A stretch of 64,000 nt of DNA from contig JAHLJT010009436.1 of the NCBI GenBank assembly GCA_031308135.1, forward strand, positions 160,182,885 through 160,246,884, in the 5' to 3' direction. A program made the position numbers and the translations under genes. The notes beneath the pieces are model-generated. The model ran no database searches. It had not been told where the DNA came from and saw only the letters and a program-made list of their open reading frames with translations. Numbering within the stretch: the first letter of the stretch is position 1; each line of letters opens with the position of its first letter. Origin of the DNA: Acheta domesticus. Its lineage: Eukaryota; Arthropoda; Insecta; Orthoptera; Gryllidae. Positions 1 to 11,798 of the stretch are shown here, piece after piece.

Positions 1-520
1 TTCCTCTAACATGTTGTAAGGTCGGAATGCATGTTTCACATTTCTTTGAATCCGAAAAATCGATCCAAACGAACTCGAGGCCTTGAGATTTTGAGACGGA
101 AATTTGATTTGGGGGGAAATTAATTTTTCAAAATTGGAAATGTTCAAAATGTTTTCGAGTCTTCCTACATCTACTTTATTAAAAATAATGATTTTTCCTT
201 AATGAAATATGCTGTGCAAAGGCATATTAAGATCATGTACTATATTTAGGAAAACGTGAATAGTTTTAGCTCTATTTTGCGTGAAGTAATGGCTATTTTA
301 AAACACTTGTTTTCTGAAAAACTGCTCCAAATTTTTGCCTATAAATTCTTCTTAAAATATAGCAAAAGCCGCTTAAAAATGACTCATTTTCGTTTGACCC
401 TCTAAATTCACGAAAATTGCAAATGTTAGAAATAATGTGAAAAAGTACGTGCTGTAGTAGCACCACAAGTTTTATCAATGGACCATAGCTGCCTTGTCTT
501 CTCACATGTTAGACGAGAAA
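1..520. other. AT-rich non-coding DNA with weak repeat similarity
   Basis: No supported gene. Phrases such as 'ttgagattttgagacgg' and 'aaaactgctccaaattttt' resemble the dispersed repeat P seen at 9449-11085 and 43600-45850, so this may be a decayed piece of it. The similarity was judged by eye only. Confidence 0.3.
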
Positions 521-829
521 TAACAAATGAGTAATTTGAAAACTTTTGGAATTACTTTGAGAGAGTGTATCTTTTTCATACCGATGGACCTGGGAAAGAC
601 ATGATGTGTACCATAATGCACGCGGTCCTCAAAGTGTTACTAATGTGAATAAATGAGAGATTATTTCTGGCATCGCGTAAGTAACGATGGGTTGAGGGGT
701 TACATCGCTGCTGATGTAGCTGAGCTCGAGGGCGGAGGAGCCTGGACGTGAGCGTTCGTGTTGTGGGCGGAGGATGATTGATTCCGGGCGCGTCAACTGG
801 TAAGGTCTTTAGTCCCGTAAATGTAGGGT

Positions 830-1280
830 TTGTTGTTTTCCTCGGGAGGTGGCGGTGGATCTTCCCCCGCCGGCTGGCGAGATCTGGCGCTGACCTACCA
901 TCGGCTAGCGGGGTTTTCCCTAAGAATCTCCCGCTAGCGGGACACCGCTCCAGCCGGGACAAGCTTTAGCCTCCCGACCGGACACCCGGCATGTGAGAGT
1001 GTGTAAGGGATGAAGATAAGACAAGGAAAGAGGGAGGAAAGATCGCGCGCGGTCAGTGGCCCCCTTTCTCAGGGTACTGCTCCGGCACTTCGCCTGGTGT
1101 TGATCGGAGAAACTACGGAAAACTGCCGATCAGAGCTGCCGGCCGCTCGAATTTCTCTTCTAGAATTCTCCTTGGCTAATTTCTCTAGCTAGTGTCGAAA
1201 ATCCTGCCACCGTCGGAACTCGAACCTAGGACCTCCCGGCCAGAGACACTGCAGTGCCATCGCCTCCTCTCCCGGTTTGT
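830..1280 (+). repeat. GC-rich dispersed repeat R, copy 1
   Basis: A GC-rich block in AT-rich surroundings. It shares long ordered stretches with the reverse complement of 58500-58885 and with 58960-59345. Shared segments include 'gaccgg', 'ggaaagatcgcgcgcgg', 'ctgctccggcactt' and a 'gatcggagaaac...cggaaaac' hairpin-like segment. The right part carries 'ggaactcgaacctaggacc', which read on the minus strand resembles a tRNA B box. A SINE-like or other non-autonomous origin is possible, but the family is not recognised. Confidence 0.6.
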
Positions 1281-1880
1281 GGGCGGTGACGAACGGCCGC
1301 CCACGGCGCGCCCCTGGGGCGAAAGGGCAGAGGCGGCGGGCGGCGGGGCGGCGGGCGCGGCCGCCGGTGTCATCTGCCGAGTGCGGCCCCTCCCCTTTCT
1401 AATCGCAAGGAGGTCGCCCGCGGGAGACAATCGTGGGCGGCGGTGAAAGGCCTCCTCCGGGTGACGAAAACTCACCCGGAAATTTGCTCGGCTCCATTGT
1501 GCACGGGCGGCGCGCGCGTGTGTGTGTATTGAATCCTATCGTTCATTTATCACTGACGCTGGGTTTGAAGATGTCGGTTGCTTTTGGAAGGGGGAGGACG
1601 AAACTGGTTGTCCTGCAGCTTTCGATTCAGGACGAGTGTGTATGTGCAAAAATGAAGAACGAGGAAGACTGAAGCAGTTGGGCGAATAGGCGGAAAGGTT
1701 AGCGAGGAAACGCCCACGGATGAACTTTCGCACCTTGTAGTTAAAACGTCCTTTTGCTTCATTACAATATTAAATAACAGGCTCTGAAGATAGTGTCAGT
1801 AGTATTCTAATTAGCAGTTTCGAAAAACTAAAGGTTTCATTTGCATGGTGTTAAGAAGTGTACAAGGTGCGCGTAAGAAA
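1281..1880. other. No gene seen
   Basis: GC-rich at the left (to about 1500) and AT-rich to the right. The open frames here are short, lack splice context and overlap on both strands, as expected for GC-rich non-coding DNA. A CpG-rich regulatory region cannot be excluded. Confidence 0.4.
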
Positions 1881-1896
1881 CTCTTATGATTTCAAC

Positions 1897-1985
1897 CAAC
1901 TCGTATGAAAGCAACTCGTATGAAAACAACTCGTATGAAAGCAACTCGTATGAAAGTAACTCGTATGAACCAACTCGTATGAAAA
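1897..1985 (+). repeat. 15-bp minisatellite, 6 units
   Basis: Six head-to-tail units of about CAACTCGTATGAAAG; the fifth unit is 14 bp. The array sits in a small open frame from ATG 1886 to TGA 2032 (48 codons) that reads as a five-residue NSYES-type repeat. Any 15-bp array is repetitive in frame, and there is no promoter or splice evidence, so coding is not claimed. Confidence 0.85.
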
Positions 1986-3099
1986 TATCGTTCAATGAAA
2001 TGACCAATCAGTTAAATAGTGATGAGTCATGATTGCGTATGAAAGTCATCAAGTCCTACTTAAGTTTGAGACAGGACCTAAATGTTAAGAAATGAAAAGC
2101 CATAACAAAGCACGTTCCTTTCGAAGAAAAATATTGTTTTTTAGAGGTCCTTTATTTTATTTTAAATTAAATAAGACCTTTAAATTATTCCTCAGACACG
2201 GTTACAATAGTACATGAATTTAGAACAATCACTGCCTCTGTTCATTCATATATGATAGATAATTCTTCCTCACGTAAAATAATGCGTAACAAATTGGAAC
2301 AGAAGGTAGACTTACAAGGGCTTCCTACATTTAAATTCGCATTTCACGAGAAAATCCTACGAAGAAAGTATGTTAGTATTTTTAGAGGGTAAAATAACGT
2401 CCATTTTCGCAAATAAAGTTTGTTTTTCATAAATATTGACACAAGTTATTTATATTAAGAACTTTAAATTTTGTGGAAGAATATAAATCTCAAAATAATT
2501 ACATTAAGTTTGGTTGCAACTTTCAAGTGTTTCAATTTTTTACATTTTTTGGTAAATAATATCGTGTTTTTAAAAATTATTTCCATTTCTTTATGTATAA
2601 TGAAAGTGTGATCGCTTTGAATGTGAGTTACCGTTACTTACTTCCATAACATATTTAAAAACGTACAAAAATTCTCGTTAGATTGTAGTTGAGTATAGTT
2701 TTTTTGTATATACGGAAAATTTTATTTTTATGAATGTAGTGAGTGAGACATGCGGCTACTTGTCTTCATAAATTATGAGAGAATGATGAAAATGTTTGGG
2801 GAAAGTATGGTTTTAAGTCGTTTGGCTTAATCGATTTTATGTTTTGTTGTCAGCTTTAGCATATGAAACCTCGTATTTACGATCACATTGCAAACCCGCA
2901 TTTAGCCACGACAGTTGCAAATTCATTCAAGAACATCTCGTTTAGAAAAGCGTTGCCCCACTCGGCCGAAAATTAAATATCGTGACGGGCCTTTCAGTTT
3001 CGCTGTCCACGAGTATTAAACCGGTCTCCTTCATACATCAAGAGGCAGACCTTTCTACCAGCTCTGGACCCGCGCACCCTCAGCCACTGCCAGAGGGCG

Positions 3100-3200
3100 G
3101 GGTCCGGTCTGCCCCGCCCCGCCCTGCCCCGCCCCACCCTGCCCCCCCGCCCGGCCCCGCCCCGCCCCGCTCCTCCCCGCTCCGCCCCGCCCCGCCCCCT
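3100..3200. repeat. C-rich CCCCGCC tract
   Basis: Low-complexity CCCCGCC/CCCTGCC repeats. The counterpart at 13865-13910 is shorter, so length differs between the two copies. Confidence 0.85.
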
Positions 3201-3299
3201 GCGAAAGCGGAAGCTGCAGCTGCTCCGGAAGGAAGAGAGAGCGACCTGGCGGGTGGGCGGTCGGGCGGTCCGGTGGGCGGCGGGCGATTCGGAGACATG

Positions 3300-3660
3300 G
3301 GTGTTGGGCGCTTAGAATGGGATTTGGAATGAAATTTGCAAGGGCGATTGGGAGTATGTTTCCAAAAGCGTTTGCAAGGGTGTTTGGAATGGGATTGGGA
3401 ATGGAATTTGGGGTAGGATTGGCAAGGGCGTTTTGGACGGGATTCGAAGTGTGTTTTAGAATGAGATTTGGAAGGGCGTTTGGGATTGGATAGGGATGGG
3501 CTTTTGAAATGTATTTTAGGAAGGGCTTTCGGCCCAGAGTTTGGCAGGACGTGCGTGTGGGGCCTTTGAAAGGGATTTTGGGAGATCGTAGGGGAATTTG
3601 CGATGAAGTGATATTTGAAGAGTGTTTGGATATTTTGAAGGACTTTTGAACAAGCGGGTT
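3300..3660. repeat. Degenerate 12-bp minisatellite
   Basis: Can be written as consecutive 12-mers such as gggattgggaat, ggaatttggggt, aggattggcaag and ggcgttttggac. The period is a multiple of 3, so both minus-strand frames stay open and read as 4-residue repeats (PNxI or SKxH types). The long open frames there are therefore repeat artefacts. The array in copy B (about 14010-14260) is shorter by more than 100 bp. Confidence 0.75.
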
Positions 3661-4975
3661 TTTGCACGAGTAAGTTGAAAGAGGAGGAGTGGTTTTAATA
3701 GTACAGTCTAGTAGTAGGTCTCTGAAATCCTCTTGACCTTCCTTCGAAATACAATTGCGCCAGTAGCTGTAGAATGAACTGGCCAGTTTCTTCAGCCAGG
3801 CACTTTCTACTCGCAGATGCATAAAACTATCAAGTGTTGATGCAATTCTTAATACAATATTGCATTGATGCAATATTAAAAAATCGATTTTAATCAGCGT
3901 TTCATAACTTTCTCTATACGATATGTATTAATACGTACGTACAAAAGAAAGAAAAACTGCAAAATCCAATGAAGATGATTTCGACACGAGACGTAAAATT
4001 CGTCTTGTGCAATGTAATCATGAAACCAGAGGATTTTGGCAGGAATAAAGCGCATTATTGCAAATACATACGACATTTCCTCTCAAATTTATATATTTGC
4101 TAGGGATCCAGTTTGTTTGCCATACGTCAAATCTAATTATCTCTCTGATTTATTTCTACTTGATTTGACATCATAAACAGTAAATACTATATTTACGATC
4201 TGAATCTTCGTCTGTGAACGTTTATGATTACTACGTGCTTTACAAATACATATTCGTTTTACATGTTTCTAGTATCTACGCCTTTTGATTGCCGCAAGAT
4301 ATATAATTGGATCAATAACCTATTTAAAGGAAAAATGCCTAAGTCCTTCCAAAAACATTCGTTTCTCCTAAAGATTATTGCAAATTTCACTCACTTTCCC
4401 AACTAATTAAGAGGTACTATTTTTGAAGCGTCTCTTCTTGCAGTCTTGCAAATGCAGTCCATTTGTCCCCTCACGTTAAATGCTGCAATAATTTCTCACA
4501 AAATCCACGCGCCACGAGAAAAGTGAGCGTGCTACGCCCTACCGTGCCACTGAGTCACGGAACACGTGTCAGCTGAACAGAAAAGGTAGCGTAACAAACA
4601 CAACTTACAACATATATCTCGCTAAGGAGATATTCCTCCCATGCGCACATACATTATCACACGTACTCATATAAATAGTGTGCATACACCCATATAGTTG
4701 TATATAAAATCATACAATATGTAATCAAGCATACGCATACGTACATGTATTCGCACATACAAACGTACTTTGTCTTCACGCATGCACATAGAGTACGCAT
4801 GCTCGTACTTGTGCATATTTATACACCTACCCAGACATAAACACACATATGCATACAAGCACGTACATACGCATATATACACATTCATTTACATATGCAC
4901 AAATACATACTTGTGTCTTTCTTAAAACTCGGACCTACAGCACTGCTCAGCAAAGCGCATCGAGGGAAGTGAACG

Positions 4976-5005
4976 GCCCGTGCTGAGCTGAGCTGAGCTG
5001 AGCAG
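4976..5005. repeat. CTGAG pentamer microsatellite
   Basis: Four CTGAG units here against five at the equivalent place in copy B (about 15256-15285): a simple length variant between the duplicated copies. Confidence 0.8.
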
Positions 5006-5234
5006 GGCTGAGCGCCTGGGTATCGAGAAAAAGTAGGCGACTGTGCGCATCTCGTGCGCTGGCGGTCACGGCTGAGGCGGCGCACGCGCGTGGCGTGAGG
5101 TGGACGGTGCAGCGTGACGCGCACGCACTTTCGCCAGCGGCACAATCCCCCGCACGCCCCAACACGACACTCACCTATTTGTGGCGCTAGCGGGACAAAT
5201 AAGATACTAGAGTTGGTACACGCAAATATTTTTT

Positions 5235-5670
5235 TTTGTATTCCAGCATTATAAACGACCTTTTCTGTTGCAAGAAATCGTTCATAATCAGGCGTTTTAT
5301 GACACAAATGATGACGTATTATATTTTACGGCTCGTATGATTGCGTCATCACACATTCAGCCGATCGCAGCGAGAGAATTACGGGGAGGTAGAGGTAAAC
5401 AGAACAGCCGACCACAGTTTTCTCGCACAGATGTCAAGTACCCGAGACATCACAGGAATGTTCTTCGCAAATTTAAATTTCATTCTCTTGTAAATTTATA
5501 ATGCTGTCATACAAAAAAATTGCGTATGCAACTCGTTTATAATGTTGCTTTATTGCATTCGTACAAATTTGAAAACTCGCTCCTAACGTCGCTCGTTTTC
5601 AAAACATAAACTCATGCAATAAAGCTTAACATTATAAACTAATTGCATAAACTACTATTATAGCACGGAT
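5235..5670 (+). mobile_element. Fold-back/MITE-like repeat F, copy 1
   Basis: A repeat of about 430 bp also present at 15530-15945 (same strand, within the duplication) and at 56185-56575 (opposite strand, inside an intron). It contains a nearly perfect palindrome of about 105 bp at 5535-5639: arm 'gtttataatgttgctttatt' pairs with 'aataaagcttaacattataaac'. A nested inner palindrome surrounds 'cctaacgtcgctcg'. No open frame of note, so this is a non-autonomous element. Confidence 0.7.
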
Positions 5671-6577
5671 AAAATTTCTAAATTTAATTGTTGTGGAAAA
5701 ACAATATTGGTGGGAAATATAACAAACTCAATCCTCCCGGTAGCGAAATACTTTTCAAATAAGATTTGGAACTTTTTTGGGTACGCCACCAAGCACACTT
5801 CGCTGACGACAGAGTTGTCTGCATTGTAGCTTGGAGCCTACTAGATCTTCCCACAACAACCGAACATTTCTAATTCCTGGATGCTCAAAATGATTTTGCA
5901 TGAGTTTACGATCTGTTATGTTTATGAAATGGCGATTTTCCTACCCTTTGTGCATTCTTCTAATCCTGAATGGTCTCCTAAAGAGACACTGCAGGTCCTC
6001 CTTTCCCTTTTATAAACAGAGATTCGGCGTCGAAGAAATGGGAAGAATTATTTGATTTGGCTAAACTGGTTGCGTTTAGTCAACATCTCCTCGACAGGTG
6101 GTAATGGTCTTATTCGCTTCTATTGTTGATGGAGGGGGGCATTTATTGAGAAATGAATAAGTGATTCATTGGTGATAGATTAACATTTGCTGTTTTAATT
6201 TAAGCAAGTATTGATTTTATACTATCCTTAAACCAACAGTCCATATTTTATAGTTACTCCTACTCACTCGATAGTTATTTTACGTTAGCATAGTTTTTAA
6301 TTTTAGAAATAAATAGAAAGTTATTAATTTTTCATTTATTTACATAGTTCAAAGTGTTTTGACGTGTTCTGCATGGTTTATTGTAGTTAGAAATGAGGAG
6401 AACAATTGAATCTTATTGATCGTGTTGTCTTAATTTCGCTGAGCTGGATGACGACCACGTTTTACTGATGGTACTGTAATTGTTGAATTTAGAACTTATA
6501 AAAAGTTATTAGAAGTTGTGCATTGTGAAATGTTGGATGCCAGGGCTGAACATCGGTTGTTTACACTCGTTTTACTC

Positions 6578-6705
6578 GCGTCGGTAGCCGAATTTCTTAA
6601 CTGTGCCCCGTGAAGTCACGGAGGTTAATCCACTCCAGACACCACAAGTTCCTGGATAGGTGACCCTCTGGGAACCTGAGCTCTAACGGCGCCGAGCCTC
6701 TAGCC
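6578..6705 (+). repeat. 5S rRNA-like sequence (5S-derived SINE or pseudogene)
   Basis: Contains in order a segment like the 5S internal promoter: 'gaggttaa..ccact' (A-box region) followed at the expected distance by 'ttcctggataggtgaccctc' and 'tgggaa' (C-box region of 5S, close to the familiar TGGATGGGTGACC...TGGGAA). The 5' part (tgtgccccgtgaagtcacgg) also aligns in position with 5S helix sequences. Too divergent to be a functional 5S gene. A 5S-derived SINE head is the most likely explanation. Confidence 0.55.
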
Positions 6706-7621
6706 GAAGGGATAAAAGGCAATGAAGACTATGACGAACTAGCATAATGACGATGATCGACTAACAGAACAGAGAATTACTTCGTGGTCGACAACAGTCA
6801 GTGGTTAAGAGAACTTGGTTTCGAAAAAGACGATAAGAAAAAAATGGGAGCACGAGTAAAAATTGAAAAGTTGGATACTGATATCGATTTTTATTTATTG
6901 TAGAATCACCTTCAGAGAGAAGCGGATACCGTGTTTATTATTTGCGAAATAACTGTATCAGTTAAGTTATTGAAGAAATAATATCTTCTCACTACCTTTT
7001 GGCCGATAAATAGATAGGTAGAAAAATATATAATATGCAAATAAAGTGCTATGATTTATCGCAATAGCGAAACCTGATATGGACTATGGTGTCATCGAAA
7101 ACGAAGTGAGAGTGTGAATGAGAGAGTTACGAGAAAAGAGGAAAGTTTTTACGCTAGAATCTCTCACGACAATAAAATTGTGTTCCGCTGGCGTCACGAC
7201 GCCGAGCACCAAATAGACCGTGGCCCAGCTGCATTCGCCGCGTGCCAGAAGCCTCGGCCGCAGCGCTGCACTGTTGCACGCGTGCGTGCCGCGTGCCGCG
7301 TGCCGCCTGGCGTGAAGCAGGCTTCCCGCGTCGTAAAGCGGCAAGACAGGCGATGAGATGTCGCCGTTCGTCATCGCGATCTCCAGCCTTTTCACGGCGA
7401 TTGCCAACGCACTCGCGCCGAGCGACGCCTCGTAAATCTCCTGTGCCGGAGGCGAGAGCAGCGCGGCTCGTGGCACTGCGTGGTACTGCTGACCTCGAAG
7501 CGCCTCTCGAAGGAAATGAACATTTTATTTCTTTCTCCAGTTTTTTAAGACAGTCTTATATACCTCAATGATCAGAAGGTTAATAAAAGGCCATCTATTC
7601 TAAATTTGGAATATTATTTCT

Positions 7622-7657
7622 CTCGACGTTTCGAGGAGCACTTTTCCTCTTCTTCAG
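7622..7657 (-). ncRNA. Hammerhead-like core motif (Penelope-type context), incomplete
   Basis: On the minus strand: CTGAAGA, a hairpin with GAGGA/TCCTC arms and a 7-nt loop, then GAAAC. This matches the hammerhead core CUGANGA-stem II-GAAA. Such motifs are common in the terminal repeats of Penelope-like elements. I could not find the partner strand for stem III or the cleavage site nearby, so this is probably a decayed remnant. The same motif is at 17890-17924 in copy B. Confidence 0.4.
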
Positions 7658-9448
7658 GGGTCTAACTATAATACACAAATTCTTATATGCCTAGTGACAA
7701 TTAAGATAATAATACAAATTGTTGTAAATTTAATATTTATGTACCAGGAACAAATGGACTCACATTAACTATTGATTCTTGAATTCATCGGTAATTAACT
7801 AAACTGGTAACTAACTAAACTGGACAAAGAAATAAAATTAAAATCCAGACAGTCAGAGGATATTGGAAATGAAAATTGTTTGAGAGTTCGGGCATAGAAT
7901 AGTAAGCTTTCGTATTTCAATTATCGGTATTTTTCATTCGTTTCACAACGAACCATTATTCAAACTTTTGATTTAGTTTGTAATATCGCGAAAATTTTTT
8001 CATCTAGTCTGCGTAGGTTTTGACCTGTCAGCAGTCACAGGTTCATGTTTGTGAAGCAATTGATTAAAATTTAACTCTTCTAATAGTTGTTTTTTTTTCG
8101 TTTGGAGCAAATTGTTAATGTCAGTAGTGCAACCAAGATTTTTCTAGGGAGGGATGGCTATAGATGTGGTAACCAACTGAACTGATGTTTTAATACAGCA
8201 TTTTTCATTTATGCTGAACTTAAATTTTATTTTTATTAATCTAATGGTAATATATTTTAAACTTTCTGAATGTACTGTAAGAACTTCTTAATAAAAGAAA
8301 AATATGTTCTACTAAATAATAGTGAAAATGGCGTACATTAAAAAATGGACAATTATGTGGTGACAATTACGTGGACAAATATGTGGTGAAACATTACTTA
8401 CATAAGAAATCATTAATCGGGACACAAAATCGGGACATTTTTTTAAAACTGGTTCTCAATAATGCACTTGATTGTTACAATCAGAGAAAAGTAATCTAAT
8501 TGTATCTCCCTCTCTACTTTTTAACTCCTAACACTATGTGAGTGTGTTTCGATCCACACATTTGTCTCTTATTTTTATTGTTCTCTACTTGGAGGAAAAG
8601 AAACACTAAGCAGAGAAAACTAGATAACTTCTAAACTGACCCCATAACCTTCTTCCAGAGTATGCTAAGATTTCAAGGATTCTTTTGACGCTCCACTACG
8701 CCAGTTAGTGATGAGGTTCCAGTCTTCTGCCTCCGCATTTAGCACAAAAAAACATGCATTATTTCCTAAGCGTTTTATGCCACAATATTCTGTTGTTTTT
8801 TTTGGCTGAAGGCTACAATTTGCGAAAAATTACAGCAATTAATTAAAATGAGCTTTCTTTAAAATGAAAGAGGGAAATGATTGGTATCCAAATGACATTG
8901 AACCTACTGCGGCAACCAAGGTCCTACATTTGGTGAGTCTGTGCAAGGATGGGGCGTTTGCAGAGGCAAATTGAAGTATTAACACATTAAATACATTCTT
9001 GCTAGTAAACCGATACCATCAATCATTTTTTAAACAAAATGATATTTGTTCGTGAATACTTACATATTGTATTTGTTCTGAATTGCGAATTGTTCTTGCG
9101 AATTTGTTCTGAATAACCGTCCGGCAAACCAAAGACTTATTTTCGGCACTTTCTCGCCGTCATCCCGTAGGGCTGAGATGCTAGAAGTAGAAAAATAATG
9201 AAGGTGTTGTGACAGATTATCACCGTCTGCGTCATCGTGGATATGGTGACGCAAGAGAAATTCGTTACACTCGCTTCACTTCAGGTGGAGAATAAATGCT
9301 GCTTTTACTGGATATTGGCCTTTGCATTGCCCTGTTAAATGTAGGAAAGAACGATGTGTTTAGCGACGGAGCTGAAAGTTAACAATCCATATCGATTTCG
9401 CAGACAATATTTCTAGTAATACTCATTGGTCATAGCACAATATTGCTT

Positions 9449-11085
9449 TCCCGTATACGTACGTATACACGAAGTGATATACGTAGTACAGGGAAAGGTA
9501 TGTAATGCTGCGCGAAAAAAATGGCCAATTTCGGCGGAAAAAAATTAATTGCTGGGCCGTGAAACTATAAGTGGATAAAACCAGTTGCTAAATTAAGAAA
9601 AAAATCCCCTAACACGTGGTGAAGCCAGAAACCCTGTTTTCTAGGTCCTTGACATCGAAACCCAATTGAAAGGAAAACGTCCGTCTGTCCGTCCGTCCGT
9701 CTGTGAACACTGCTAGCGCCTAAACCATACGTACGATTTCTTCCAAAATGGATATTCCCCGGTCGATCTGATTCTAGTCAAAGCTTTGAGATTTTGAAAA
9801 AGATTCTTCAAATTTTGGGGGTACTTTATATGAAGCCCCCCGGGATTTTCAACATTTTCTCAAAAACGGCCCCAAATTTTTTCTTTAAATTTCTTGTATG
9901 AATAGAGTAAAATACACTTTTTAACATGGCATAGATCCGATTTTCATGTACAGCTCTGAATTTTCGAAAATTGTGAAAGTTTGAATTTTTTTCGGCGTCT
10001 TTCTCCAACTACAAAATTGAAGATAGAGATTTTTTCTTCAAATAAAATTTGTTCTGCATATTGAGTTCTTAATAAAGGTCATGTAAATGTTTTTCAAATT
10101 TTGGTAGTTTTCGTGCAATATTGCGTGCAATATGTGCAATTTTAAAAAATTACAATAACAAGATTTTCTCAAAAACGGCTCCAAAATTTTTTCTTTAAAC
10201 TTTTGGTAGGGATAGTGGTAAATGTATTCTATCAATGACATAAAATCCATTTTGGTCTATCGGTTGTTTTTTTTCAAAAAATTACAAAAATGTAAATTTT
10301 TTTACTTGTCTCTCACGTCGTTACTATTTACATTATCGGCGATTTTTTCACATTATTATAGTTACGAGTATATATGCTTTAAATAATGGCAAGTAAAGTT
10401 TCTCGAAAACACTGCCGTTTTCTGTGAAAAGTGGCTCAAATTTCGGCATTTTCAGAAATGCTCAAACGCCATTTTCTCGTATATGACTGCAATTTTTTTC
10501 TTCAAACTTGTGTAACGGATAGTGCTAATTACATTCTTTAGTATAGCGTAAAGTTTATTTTGAGTTATTTTTTTTTGTTTTTCAAAAATTACATAATTGT
10601 AATTTTTTGAAAGATCTCTCACATCTTTAATATGCACATTACCAGCAATTTGTAAACATTATTATATTTGTGAGTAATATGCACATTACCAGCAATTTGT
10701 AAACATTATTATATTTGTGAGTGTAAGTGCTTCAAATAACTTCAAATAAAGTATTTTGAAAACTCACAAATTTTCTGTGAAAATGAGCTTCAAATTTCGC
10801 ATTTTTAGTAGTGCTAAAACGCCATTTTCTCTTAAACGGCACATAATTTTTAAAAGAAAATTGCCATTTACGGCTAGGTTTCTGTGTTCTTTAATATTCT
10901 AAAATTAATATTTTCGTTCTACCAATAGGAAACCGAAAAATTAAGAAAATGACAAAAAAATGTACTTTTGGTGGTGATAGATGGTAGCTGGCAAGAAAGA
11001 GTATGTCGCAATTCCGAATAGCTAGCCAAGACCCAAGGAAAAAACTAATACGGGAAAGTCTGTGCCATTCTGTAGCACCACTAGT
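9449..11085. mobile_element. Dispersed repeat P, insertion present only in copy A
   Basis: About 1.6 kb absent from copy B, where flanking sequences meet directly at about 19873. It contains a CCGTC-rich tract (9690-9710), 'gtgaacactgctagcgccta', repeated blocks of 'tctcaaaaacggctccaaa', and a 48-bp tandem duplication (10630-10725). The same ordered pieces recur at 43600-45850. No coding potential, so a non-autonomous element. Its class is not recognised. Confidence 0.65.
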
Positions 11086-11626
11086 TTACTGTATATGCAT
11101 TATTAAAATGTTTACATTCCTCTTTTCTGTTTCCCGTGTTCTTTAAAACGAAAAAATATGCTTTTTTGAACAGATAAAAGTAGAATTTGGCAGTTGTGAT
11201 GGGGTGTTTTTTGTGTGATAATTACAATACAACAAAGAATTTATTTTGTAGGAAAATGTATTCGTTGATTCCTTTAATTTGGAGCAACTTTTACTTTTCC
11301 GTTTACGTAGGTACACACGGAGCAATATTCGTAGCAAAGAACGTTACGAAATGCTGCGGAAAATCGATTTCGAGATTTCAACGGAAATACACGTTTTGGG
11401 GTCCCCTGATGCCGAAAAAGTGTTTTTTTCAAAACGTCCACTGTCCGTCCGTCCGTCTGTTTAATTATTTGGAGTACCCTTTGGAGTTGGAATTGGATAG
11501 TGGCCATCCATTTCTCATCTTCCTCGTGCGTGCACTCATGCTTGGGGGGAGGGAGGTCAGGGGGGCCAGTGGCCGGGGAAGGCCCGGGCGCGTCCCTGAC
11601 CCTGGGTTCGTTCCCCGCTGTTGCAG

Positions 11627-11798
11627 GTACGGCGGTGACGGCAACCTGCTGAACCGGTTCGGCTCGCTGGACGAGCCGGCGCCGTCTTCGGTGCAGCACA
11701 GCGGCACCAGCACGGGCAAGGGCGTGCACTCCTCGGCCAGCTCCAGCATCGACAGCACGGGCAAGGTCACGTACCACGTGCAGGCCGGCAAGTTCTGA
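11627..11798 (+). CDS. Terminal coding exon of an unidentified plus-strand gene (copy A)
   Basis: The exon follows a convincing acceptor (cccgctgttgcag, AG at 11625-11626) and starts with the last base of a split codon. It then encodes 57 codons beginning YGGDGNLLNRFGSLDEP and ending VTYHVQAGKF before TGA at 11796-11798. Codon use is strongly GC-biased compared with its AT-rich surroundings, and the exon is preserved without change at 20421-20592. The middle is Ser/Thr/Gly-rich (HSGTSTGKGVHSSASSS). No domain is recognised, so no function is proposed. No upstream exons could be found with confidence in 1-11600. The rest of the gene may lie to the left of the window or in very short exons. Confidence 0.75.

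Noticed and set aside
3055..3873. A 272-codon minus-strand frame and its counterpart at 13813-14464
   Set aside because: Explained by the 12-bp minisatellite and the C-rich tract; the array length varies between copies.
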